From: Prevotella sp.
GTDB lineage: Bacteria; Bacteroidota; Bacteroidia; Bacteroidales; Bacteroidaceae
NCBI GenBank assembly: GCA_017650905.1
Contig: JAGCDZ010000057.1
Span: 1 to 45,438 of the forward strand
Direction of reading: 5' to 3'
DNA length: 45,438 nucleotides
Part shown: positions 32,991 to 39,674 of the stretch, in pieces
How positions within the stretch are numbered: position 1 is the stretch's first letter
Layout of the letters: every line of letters starts with the position of its first letter
Notes under the pieces: generated by a model
The model's input: the letters and a program-made list of their open reading frames with translations, nothing else
Told to the model about the DNA's origin: nothing
Database searches by the model: none
Made by a program: the position numbers and the translations under genes

Positions 32991-33020
32991 CAAAGTTAGG
33001 GAAAATCCTTGAGAAAACAA
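32991..33020 (-). promoter_or_regulatory. Promoter of the esterase-EamA operon
   Basis: Minus-strand TAACTTTG (32991-32998) with TTG (33018-33020) 19 bp upstream. Confidence 0.6.
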
Positions 33021-33033
33021 AATTTTCGTGCAT

Positions 33034-33699
33034 TTATTTCTGGCGGATGATGGCGATGTATTCGTCGTAGGGGATGTAGCGGCCACCCATGCTGCGGAGG
33101 TGAGGCGTCTCAAACTGACAGTCGATCATGCGGCCTCCGAGGCTCTCGAACAGACGAGCCAGATGGATGAGGGCCAGCTTCGAGGCATTGGGTACCAGCG
33201 AGAACATGCTCTCGCCGAAAAACGATGCCCCCAGATTGACACCATAGAGTCCACCCACCAGACGTTCGTCATCAGCCTGTTTTTCCCACACCTCAACACT
33301 CGCTGCAAAGCCCTGGTGATGGAGTTCGGTATAAGCTTTGATGATATCAGGGCCAAGCCATGCGCCTTCCTCTATATCACGGTTTTGCGCAGTAGCACAA
33401 CCACGGATTACACCATCGAAATCCTTGTTTATAGTGAGTTCGTAGCGATGCTGATTGATGAGCTGATGCATGGAGTGACTGACATGGATTTCGTTGGGGA
33501 AGATGACAAAGCGCTGCATAGGACAATACCACCAGGGTTCCTTGCGATGGCGGAACGAGAACCAAGGGAAGAAGCCATTGGAATAGGCTAGCAACAGACG
33601 GTCGATAGAGAGGTCGCCACCCACAGCCACCAGTCCGTCATCCTCGCCTAAGCTTGGGTCAGGAAACCAGAGTTTATCATCTAATTGAAATACGGCCAT
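33034..33699 (-). CDS. aat: Leucyl/phenylalanyl-tRNA-protein transferase
   Basis: Transfers Leu or Phe from tRNA to proteins with N-terminal Arg or Lys, marking them for ClpAP (N-degron pathway). The 221 residues show all hallmarks: WFPDPSLGEDDGLVAVGGDLSIDRLLLAYSNGFFPWF at the start, PWWYCPMQRFVIF, GAWLGPDIIKAYTELHHQGFAASVEVW, and the C-terminal LGGRMIDCQFETPHLRSMGGRYI. It begins 12 bases after the P-type ATPase stop and is probably co-transcribed with it, though no functional link is known. Confidence 0.95.
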   Translation of the reverse strand: MAVFQLDDKLWFPDPSLGEDDGLVAVGGDLSIDRLLLAYSNGFFPWFSFRHRKEPWWYCPMQRFVIFPNEIHVSHSMHQLINQHRYELTINKDFDGVIRGCATAQNRDIEEGAWLGPDIIKAYTELHHQGFAASVEVWEKQADDERLVGGLYGVNLGASFFGESMFSLVPNASKLALIHLARLFESLGGRMIDCQFETPHLRSMGGRYIPYDEYIAIIRQK

Positions 33700-33711
33700 T
33701 GTGTTCTGATA

Positions 33712-35718
33712 TTATGAAGTGATAGGACAGGCTTTCAGGGCGCGCATGGCGTTGAGCACAGCGAGAACGGTGACACCCACGTCGGCAAAGACGGCGAGCC
33801 ACAGAGTTGCTAGACCAAAGGTAGCAAGGATGAGGACGGCCACCTTGACACCAATGGCGAACCACACATTCTGACGGGCGATGGAGAGGGTGCGACGGGC
33901 AATGCGGATGGCAAGGGCAATCTTAGAGGGCTTGTCGTCCATGAGCACTACATCAGCGGCTTCGATGGCAGCATCAGAGCCAAGGCCTCCCATAGCGATG
34001 CCCACATCAGCACGAGCCAGGACTGGGGCATCGTTGATGCCATCGCCTACGAAAGCAGTTTTAGAGGTAAGAGGTGAGAGGTGAGAGGTGAGAGATGTGC
34101 CCGTTCCTGTGAGCTGTTCGATGTATTTCACTTTGTCGGCGGGGAGTAATTCTGCATGATATTCAGAGAGGCCTAAGGTCTGAGCCACATGGTCGGCCAC
34201 CTCCTTACGGTCGCCAGTAAGCATGACGGTCTTCTTCACACCCAACTGCTGAAGGGCGGCGATAGCCTCAGCACTATCGGACTTGATCTGGTCGCTGATG
34301 ACTATATGACCAGCATATTGGCCATCAATGGCAACGTGGATGATGGTGCCCACATGATGACAGTCGTGCCACTTGACACCAATGCTGTCCATCATCTTTG
34401 TGTTGCCCACGCAAACAACCTGATCCCCTACCCTCGCACGAATACCATGACCAGCAATTTCCTCGACATCGCTCACCTGACAGCCATCGGTAGCCTCATC
34501 CGGGAAAGCATCACGCAGGGCTGCGCCGATGGGATGGGTGGAGAAGTGCTCGACATGAGCAGCGAGATGCAAAAGCTGATGCTCATCACAAGTGTCTGGA
34601 TGAACAGCCTCAACAGCAAACTGGCCATGCGTGAGTGTGCCGGTTTTGTCGAAGACAACGGTATCAACCTTCGCCAGTACATCCATATAGTTAGCGCCCT
34701 TGATAAGGATACCCTTGCGCGAGGCTCCGCCAATGCCACCAAAGAACGTAAGGGGCACGCTGATAACCAATGCACAGGGGCAAGAAACCACCAGGAACAT
34801 CAGTGCTCGATACAACCACGTGGCAAAGTTACCACCAAAGAGCGTGGGGATAACTGCCAAAGCCAAAGCGGCGAAAACCACAATGGGTGTATAGATACGG
34901 GCAAAACGGGTAATGAAGGTCTCGCTCTGTGACTTGCGCTCACCAGCATTCTCCACCAGACTGATAATCTTCGAGACAGTACTCTCGCCAAAGGCCTTCG
35001 TGGTACGGACGCAGAGGACGCCAGAGAGGTTGACGCAGCCTGAAATGACCTCGTCGCCCACATTGACATCGCGGGGCAGTGACTCACCAGTCAGAGCAAC
35101 AGTATTCAAGGCGCTGCTACCCTCGATAATCACACCATCCAAAGGCACCTTCTCGCCAGGACGGATCACGATGATGGAACCCACCGCCACCTCATCAGGA
35201 CTCACGTCTTTTACATCATCCATCTTACATCTTACATCATCCATCACATGGGCCACATCTGGCCTGATATCCATCAGATGGGCAATGCTCTCGCGGCTCT
35301 TGCCCTCGGCATAGCCCTCGAAGAGTTCACCTATCTGGAAAAAAAGCATGACGAAGACGGCCTCAGGAAATTCCGTCTCAGCCCCAGGCAGGAAACCGAT
35401 GCAGAGTGCCCCGATGGTGGCGACGGACATGAGGAAATGCTCGTTGAAAGCCTCGCCTTTCATAATGCCCTCCCAAGCCTCGTGCAGCGTCTCGTGGCCT
35501 ATTAATAAATAAGGTACGAGATAAACAAGCAGCAACTGCCAAGTTGTGAGGTTCAGGTTTTTCTCCACCAATACAGCGGCTATCAGCAACACGATGGTGA
35601 TGCCAATAAGCAAAATTTGCTTCTTCAGCGAATGCTCGTGATGATGTTCGTGTTCATGATGATGCTCATGCTCGTGCGAGCAACTTTCACAATGATTATG
35701 TTCATGAGAATGTGCCAT
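33712..35718 (-). CDS. Zinc/cadmium/lead-type P1B ATPase
   Basis: Exports divalent soft metal ions with ATP. The ATG at 35718 is preferred to a GTG at 35760, which lies upstream of the -7 box. The 668 residues open with a His/Cys-rich metal-binding tail (residues 3-29: HSHEHNHCESCSHEHEH...) instead of a ferredoxin-like HMA domain. Further on: CPC (313-315) in the membrane, phosphorylated Asp357 in DKTGTLT, the HP motif THPIGAAL, GDGINDAP (558-565). Two peptides, MDDVRCKMDDVKD (159-171) and TSLTSHLSPLTSK (541-553), are encoded by heptamer arrays and look like insertions. It leads an operon with aat and faces a BlaI/BlaR1 pair. Confidence 0.93.
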   Translation of the reverse strand: MAHSHEHNHCESCSHEHEHHHEHEHHHEHSLKKQILLIGITIVLLIAAVLVEKNLNLTTWQLLLVYLVPYLLIGHETLHEAWEGIMKGEAFNEHFLMSVATIGALCIGFLPGAETEFPEAVFVMLFFQIGELFEGYAEGKSRESIAHLMDIRPDVAHVMDDVRCKMDDVKDVSPDEVAVGSIIVIRPGEKVPLDGVIIEGSSALNTVALTGESLPRDVNVGDEVISGCVNLSGVLCVRTTKAFGESTVSKIISLVENAGERKSQSETFITRFARIYTPIVVFAALALAVIPTLFGGNFATWLYRALMFLVVSCPCALVISVPLTFFGGIGGASRKGILIKGANYMDVLAKVDTVVFDKTGTLTHGQFAVEAVHPDTCDEHQLLHLAAHVEHFSTHPIGAALRDAFPDEATDGCQVSDVEEIAGHGIRARVGDQVVCVGNTKMMDSIGVKWHDCHHVGTIIHVAIDGQYAGHIVISDQIKSDSAEAIAALQQLGVKKTVMLTGDRKEVADHVAQTLGLSEYHAELLPADKVKYIEQLTGTGTSLTSHLSPLTSKTAFVGDGINDAPVLARADVGIAMGGLGSDAAIEAADVVLMDDKPSKIALAIRIARRTLSIARQNVWFAIGVKVAVLILATFGLATLWLAVFADVGVTVLAVLNAMRALKACPITS
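34063..34097. repeat. Heptamer array inside the P-type ATPase gene (1)
   Basis: Five tandem 7-base units on the plus strand: AGAGGTA, then AGAGGTG three times, then AGAGATG. This is the cleanest array in the window. It encodes (minus strand) about LTSHLSPLTS between KYIEQL and AFVGDGINDAP. Confidence 0.9.
35211..35245. repeat. Heptamer array inside the P-type ATPase gene (2)
   Basis: Five tandem 7-base units: TTACATC, ATCCATC, TTACATC, TTACATC, ATCCATC. It encodes (minus strand) the internally repeated MDDVRCKMDDV, in the segment before the actuator-domain motif RPGEKVPLDG. Confidence 0.88.
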
Positions 35719-35746
35719 ATCTTTGCTTTTATTTCCTTTTCGGCTG

Positions 35747-35754
35747 CAAAGATA
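35747..35754 (-). promoter_or_regulatory. -7 element of the P-type ATPase operon
   Basis: TATCTTTG on the minus strand, 29 bases before the chosen ATG. No clear -33 TTTG at 19-21 bp, so metal-responsive activation is possible but not shown. Confidence 0.5.
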
Positions 35755-35856
35755 CGGCACATTTTCTGCAACTTGGTTGCAAAGTTTAAGATTCTGTTAA
35801 GTGAGGTGAACAACTATTTAAAGAGTCTAATGGAAATACATAACTACAAAAAATAG

Positions 35857-35887
35857 TTGCCTGCTTCGCTTTTTATAGTTATCTTTG
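35857..35887 (+). promoter_or_regulatory. Promoter of the BlaI/BlaR1 pair
   Basis: TTG (35857-35859) and TATCTTTG (35880-35887) separated by 20 bp. The region around it (35846-35880, AAATAGTTGCC...TTTATAGTT) may hold the BlaI operator, since these repressors usually control their own promoter and often recognise TACA/TGTA-type half sites. I see TAACTACAAAAAATAGTT nearby (35841-35858). Confidence 0.65.
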
Positions 35888-35938
35888 CCGCCAGATACTG
35901 AGAACGTCATTGAAATAAAACGAACAAACAGAAAAGAA

Positions 35939-36310
35939 ATGAAGAAACTAACAAATAAAGAACGGGAAGTAATGGAGTTATTCTGGCAGCATGGACCGAT
36001 GTTTGTCAGGGAATTGCTCGAGCACTACGAAGAGCCTCGTCCACATTTCAACACCCTGTCTACCATTGTGCGCAGACTGGAGCGTGACGGTTATATCGGC
36101 CATAAGCAGTATGGCTCTACTTACCAATACCATGCGCTTATTTCAGAACAGGACTATGCGAAGAAAAACATTTTCCGATTGGTTGACGACTACATCGAGG
36201 ATTCCTACAAGGGTTTGGTATCAACCTTCCTGAAGGAAGAAAAGCTCTCTATCGATGAACTCCGCGACCTGATTTCCCAAATTGAAGCATACAAAGAATC
36301 TAAGCAATGA
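35939..36310 (+). CDS. BlaI/MecI/CopY-family transcriptional repressor
   Basis: A 123-residue winged-helix repressor; the ATG at 35939 is preferred to an in-frame TTG at 35885, which lies inside the -7 box. LTNKEREVMELFWQHGPMFVRELLEHY and HFNTLSTIVRRLERDGYIGHKQYGSTYQYH are the recognition and wing regions. The C-terminal helical part (FRLVDDYIEDSYKGLVSTFLKEEKLS) dimerises. Such proteins are inactivated by cleavage when their M56 sensor protease is triggered. The stop overlaps the start of the sensor gene by four bases. In other bacteria targets are beta-lactamase or copper genes; here the target is unknown. Confidence 0.93.
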   Translation: MKKLTNKEREVMELFWQHGPMFVRELLEHYEEPRPHFNTLSTIVRRLERDGYIGHKQYGSTYQYHALISEQDYAKKNIFRLVDDYIEDSYKGLVSTFLKEEKLSIDELRDLISQIEAYKESKQ

Positions 36311-38139
36311 TGATCCCGTTTTTCACATACGAACTGAAAGTGGCTGTGCTGATAGCCGCATTCTACATCTTTTGGAGGCTATTAGTTGCCAACGAGACGT
36401 GGCATCGGCTGAATCGCATCGTTTTGCTGTCTACAGCTGTTGCGTCGTTTGTATTACCACTATGTGTGATCACCATTCACCAGACGGTAGAGGTGATGCC
36501 CACTGTGGCAGATACGCTCCCTTTGCCGACAGAAGAGAAGGCTATGCCTATGGAGTCAGCCCCTGCAGTGACAAATGCTGAAACAGTACAGTCTTTTAAC
36601 TGGCAACTGCCACTGACCATTATATATATAATAGGTGTGCTGACAGTGCTGTCGAAGATGCTGTTATCGCTATGGCGGCTATACAAAATGATGGCCGAAA
36701 GCGAGATTCATCCGTTGTCGGATGGGTATCGGATAGCCATCTGCAAAAAGGCAAAGACGCCTTTCAGTTGGTGGAAAACAGTATTCTTGAATCATCAGGA
36801 TTTTGAAGAAGGGACCACTGCCCTCCTAACACATGAACTGGGACACCTCCGGTTGCATCACTCAGCCGATGTACTCCTGGTGGAACTGCTTACTGCCCTG
36901 CAATGGTTTAACCCCGCTATGTGGATGCTCCGTGCCGACCTGCGCACCATCCACGAGTATGAGGCTGACCAGCAGGTAATCTCTCACGGATTCAATGACA
37001 TTCAGTATCTACAGCTTTTAATCCGTAAGGCTGCAGGTCAGAGCGGGTACTCTCTGGCCAATGGTATCAGTAACAGTGCCCTCAAAAAACGCGTAACAAT
37101 GGTTATGAAACCAAAAACAAGCCATTGGCAATGGCTCCGCTTTACCTATCTGCTGCCCATCATAGCCGTCTCACTCTATGCATCATGCAAAATAAAGACA
37201 GATTACCAGACCAAGGAAGAGTCTGCCATTATTCTCAAAGCTAATGACGGAAAAGACTGTTTTGCCGTGAAAGCACCTGTAGGAGCCTTCTATTCGTGGA
37301 TTGTAAATGGGAAACTTGCAGAAAGAGGTGTCGTTGAGGAAGACGGCAGATGGAACGTATACACCTCATCACCGATAGATGAATGTGCATTTACGCTTGA
37401 CGGCAAGGATATCAGTAAGGATGATATCCCGTATGTGCCATTGAGCAGTATTAAAGAATTGAAGTTTATTCAAGGTGAACAGCCCCGTCGCATTGAACTC
37501 TATACGAGCTATGTATCTGGATTCCAGCGTGACAACGTCCCCCAATGGTCCGAGGAATATAAGGAGAAGACTAAAGCCTGGATGTTCTTCCGTGTGGAGG
37601 ATGCTGCTACAGGCAGACAAATCAAGGGTGCAGAGGTGTCAATTGAAGGGACTGACCAGAAAGCACTGACCAACAATGAAGGCTGGTGTGAAATGAAAGT
37701 ACCCCTTGGCGCGAAGGTTAAAGCGTCATACAAAGGACTGGAGAGTCAGACTCTGGCAATTGACCATCAGAGCGGAAGTCAAGTCCAAGGGCGATCTTTC
37801 TTGCTCTACAAACCAGGTCATCCCATATACCAGACCTATCAGCTGTCTCGAGAGCAGGAACCTGTGTTTCCAGGTGACAAGGAAAAGTGGATAGCCGAGC
37901 ATATACAATTACCCGATATGATTAAGAAGGATGGATTCTTGGGGAGTGTGACTGTAGGGCTTGTCATTAATGAAGATGGCACCGTCAGTGGTGTGCGACT
38001 TCATCAGGGCATCAGACGTGAACTCAACGAAGAGGCCCTTCGGGTTGTTGGCGCCATGCCTCGTTGGAAACCAGCCAAGAAAGATGGCAAACCTGTGAAA
38101 TGCCTCATGCTTATAAGGGTTTCATTCAAAAATGTGTAG
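36307..38139 (+). CDS. BlaR1-like M56 metallopeptidase with TonB C-terminal domain
   Basis: A 610-residue membrane sensor protease. It has N-terminal membrane helices (about 11-58 and 101-125), the zinc motif THELGHLRLHH with His176, Glu177 and His180, and the third ligand in HEYEADQQV (Glu219). A last membrane helix lies at about 283-297 (YLLPIIAVSLYASC). Instead of a penicillin-binding sensor, the extracellular part carries a beta-rich segment (about 430-495, resembling a CarboxypepD_reg/SusC plug repeat: GRQIKGAEVSIEGTDQKALTNNEGW) and a TonB C-terminal domain (about 535-608, GSVTVGLVINEDGTVSGVRL). This M56-TonB layout is common in Bacteroidetes. Coupled to the upstream repressor by a four-base overlap. 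Confidence 0.9.
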   Translation: MMIPFFTYELKVAVLIAAFYIFWRLLVANETWHRLNRIVLLSTAVASFVLPLCVITIHQTVEVMPTVADTLPLPTEEKAMPMESAPAVTNAETVQSFNWQLPLTIIYIIGVLTVLSKMLLSLWRLYKMMAESEIHPLSDGYRIAICKKAKTPFSWWKTVFLNHQDFEEGTTALLTHELGHLRLHHSADVLLVELLTALQWFNPAMWMLRADLRTIHEYEADQQVISHGFNDIQYLQLLIRKAAGQSGYSLANGISNSALKKRVTMVMKPKTSHWQWLRFTYLLPIIAVSLYASCKIKTDYQTKEESAIILKANDGKDCFAVKAPVGAFYSWIVNGKLAERGVVEEDGRWNVYTSSPIDECAFTLDGKDISKDDIPYVPLSSIKELKFIQGEQPRRIELYTSYVSGFQRDNVPQWSEEYKEKTKAWMFFRVEDAATGRQIKGAEVSIEGTDQKALTNNEGWCEMKVPLGAKVKASYKGLESQTLAIDHQSGSQVQGRSFLLYKPGHPIYQTYQLSREQEPVFPGDKEKWIAEHIQLPDMIKKDGFLGSVTVGLVINEDGTVSGVRLHQGIRRELNEEALRVVGAMPRWKPAKKDGKPVKCLMLIRVSFKNV

Positions 38140-38516
38140 CAGGCCCTCATATCGTGATGACGGGGTGTGCTCAGAATGGCCAACCCAAGAAAATCATCAT
38201 CAATACAAAAAAGAAACTGTAAGTTTCGTGACGTTACCTTCTGAAGGACCATTTCTTGAGTTTTTAGTAATAGTATATTTTTTTGCAGCCTTCCGTCGTG
38301 ATGACGGGGGGCCTGCCCTTATTATAAGATTACATCACACCACTCCTGACCCCGTGGGCGATATATTATAATCAAGAACAAGGTTCCAAAAATGAATAAT
38401 CGATTATTGATAAAACTTTGTTAAATAATTGGCTTATTACGCAGTATTTTTGCTTATTCTGAGTTATAAATAAATAAAAAGTGTATCTTTGCAATTGAAA
38501 AATAAACTCAGTACGT
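38140..38516. other. Intergenic region with a 14-base direct repeat
   Basis: A 377-base gap with no convincing gene. TCGTGATGACGGGG occurs at 38152-38165 and again at 38296-38309. A short open stretch ending KKIIINTKKKL at about 38216 may be the remnant of a gene end. The promoter of the next gene is at 38484-38491. Confidence 0.5.
38484..38491 (+). promoter_or_regulatory. -7 element of the barrel protein gene
   Basis: TATCTTTG, 25 bases before the start codon. No good TTTG at the consensus distance. Confidence 0.5.
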
Positions 38517-39131
38517 ATGAAGAAAAGTATTATTGTATTAACAGCATTGCTGTTTTCTGTGAGTGCAAATGCTCAGAACGCCGTTGGCAGTTGGAGTCTT
38601 ATGCCAAAGGCCGGTATTAACATCGCTACGATGACGAACGATGATGATGCAAAGACTCGTGTCGGACTCGTGGCAGGAGCCGAAGTGGATTATCAGGCAA
38701 CACCTTTGCTTTCTGTTTCTGCAGGCGCCCTTTATTCTCAGCAGGGATCCAAAGCAAAAGTTGAGGGCATCGACGGAACCCTCAAGATGGATTACATAAA
38801 CATACCGATATTGGCAAACTTCCATGTAGCTCCGGGATTGGCTTTCAAAGTGGGTATACAACCAGGCTTCCTCGTCAATGATGAGGTTGAAGTGTCGGTT
38901 AATGGTGTTTCTGCTTCGGTAAGCCTAAAGGAATCCTATCGTTCGATGGGCGTTGATGCTGACATCTCTTCTGTGGACTTCGCAATACCGCTTGGTTTGT
39001 CCTATGAATTTAGTCATGTCGTTCTGGAAGCTCGTTATAACCTCGGTCTTACGAAAGCCATATCCATCTTAAGCGAATCCACCAAGCACAGCGTGTTCCA
39101 GATAACCCTTGGCTATAAGTTTGGATTATAA
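38517..39131 (+). CDS. Outer-membrane beta-barrel protein (PorT/OMP_b-brl type)
   Basis: A 204-residue exported barrel protein: signal peptide MKKSIIVLTALLFSVSANAQ, then WSLMPKAGINIATMTNDDDAKTRVGLVAGAEVDYQATPLLSVSAGALYSQQGSK, typical of the eight-stranded PF13568-type barrels, which end in a hydrophobic C-terminal strand (FQITLGYKFGL). Function of such barrels is mostly unknown. It is encoded downstream of the BlaI/BlaR1 pair with its own promoter, and faces the repeat-rich convergent region. Confidence 0.85.
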   Translation: MKKSIIVLTALLFSVSANAQNAVGSWSLMPKAGINIATMTNDDDAKTRVGLVAGAEVDYQATPLLSVSAGALYSQQGSKAKVEGIDGTLKMDYINIPILANFHVAPGLAFKVGIQPGFLVNDEVEVSVNGVSASVSLKESYRSMGVDADISSVDFAIPLGLSYEFSHVVLEARYNLGLTKAISILSESTKHSVFQITLGYKFGL

Positions 39132-39198
39132 CGTGACAAAAAGACGGAGTGAATTGTCGTGGGCTTAGTTAAGTGAGGACAGAATGATTTGATAGTAT

Positions 39199-39259
39199 AT
39201 TCCCAGGCTGGGAATTTTTTGTTCCCAGTGTGGGAACATTTCATTCCCACGGTGGGAAT
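39199..39259. repeat. Three 17-bp palindromes at 22-bp steps
   Basis: ATTCCCAGGCTGGGAAT (39199-39215), GTTCCCAGTGTGGGAAC (39221-39237) and ATTCCCACGGTGGGAAT (39243-39259). Starts are exactly 22 bp apart, with 5-bp spacers. The outer base pair changes together (A/T versus G/C), and so does the inner one in copies one and three (G/C versus C/G). Confidence 0.9.
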
Positions 39260-39280
39260 AAATAGTAGGTCTTAAGGGCA

Positions 39281-39348
39281 AAATAAGACGGGCTTATTTG
39301 GCAATAAGAGGCATCTTATGATAAAAAAGAGCATCTTATCGCAGATAA
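39281..39348. repeat. Overlapping ATAAG/CTTAT palindromes
   Basis: AAATAAG...CTTATTT (39281-39299), ATAAG...CTTAT (39304-39319) and TTATCGCAGATAA (39336-39348), with GCATCTTAT repeated at 39311 and 39331. Confidence 0.6.
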
Positions 39349-39355
39349 TCCCTCA

Positions 39356-39564
39356 TCCCTCACATAATCTTCGGAAACGCCTTTGTACAAAGGGGTTGTG
39401 GCATGTGAGGGGTGTTTTGAATCCCTCACAAATCCCTCACTTAACCCTCACATCCGAATCAACATAAAGATTAACCATGTGAGGGAAGATGTGAGGGATT
39501 TGTGAGGGATGAAATCTCTGAGATTCCTTTATTTAAAGGGATTGCGGAAGATTTATGTGAGGGA
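39356..39564. repeat. Long imperfect inverted repeat of CCCTCACA/TGTGAGGG words with two cores
   Basis: Left arm 39356-39453, right arm 39477-39564, loop of 23 bases. The central part is near perfect: 20 bases at 39421-39440 pair with 39491-39510, and CCCTCACAT (39445-39453) pairs with ATGTGAGGG (39477-39485). Further out, each arm contains a palindromic core in opposite orientation: CCTTTGTACAAAGG (39380-39393) in CGGAAA...AAAGG, and CCTTTATTTAAAGG (39526-39539). TCCCTCACAT (39356) and ATGTGAGGGA (39555-39564) close the ends. Confidence 0.85.
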
Positions 39565-39605
39565 TTGAGACATTTTCGTAAAAACGCATTGTTCCCAGAG
39601 TGCTA

Positions 39606-39671
39606 TAGTATGACACTAAACGCCCTCTAGTATGACACCAAAGGGCGTTTAATATGATAGTAGAAGGGTTG
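39606..39671. repeat. TAGTATGACAC repeats at 22-bp steps, with a stem-loop
   Basis: TAGTATGACAC at 39606 and 39628, and the weaker TAATATGATAG at 39650: starts exactly 22 bp apart. TAAACGCCCT (39617-39626) pairs perfectly with AGGGCGTTTA (39642-39651). The stem-loop lies 24 bases past the symporter stop and may also act as its terminator. Confidence 0.75.
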
Positions 39672-39674
39672 TGG

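Larger units (their letters stand above)
39132..39674. repeat. Repeat-rich convergent intergenic region
   Basis: A 543-base non-coding region between a plus-strand barrel gene and a minus-strand symporter gene. From left to right it holds three 17-bp palindromes, AATAAG/CTTATT palindromes, a long inverted repeat built of CCCTCACA words, and a family with 22-bp steps ending next to the symporter stop. No gene, transposase or tRNA is visible. Confidence 0.85.

Noticed and set aside
38103-38216. Shifted open frame ending in KKIIINTKKKL as a C-terminal extension or frameshift of the M56-TonB gene
   Set aside because: The main frame ends naturally after the TonB domain (LMLIRVSFKNV). The alternative frame has no recognisable content before the last residues.
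39199-39671. Phased repeats as a CRISPR array
   Set aside because: Units are 17-22 bases with spacers of about 5 bases, repeats are not identical, and no cas gene is present.
39132-39674. Chromosomal or plasmid replication origin because of 22-bp iteron-like repeats
   Set aside because: No dnaA, rep or par gene nearby and no convincing cluster of DnaA boxes (TTATCCACA).
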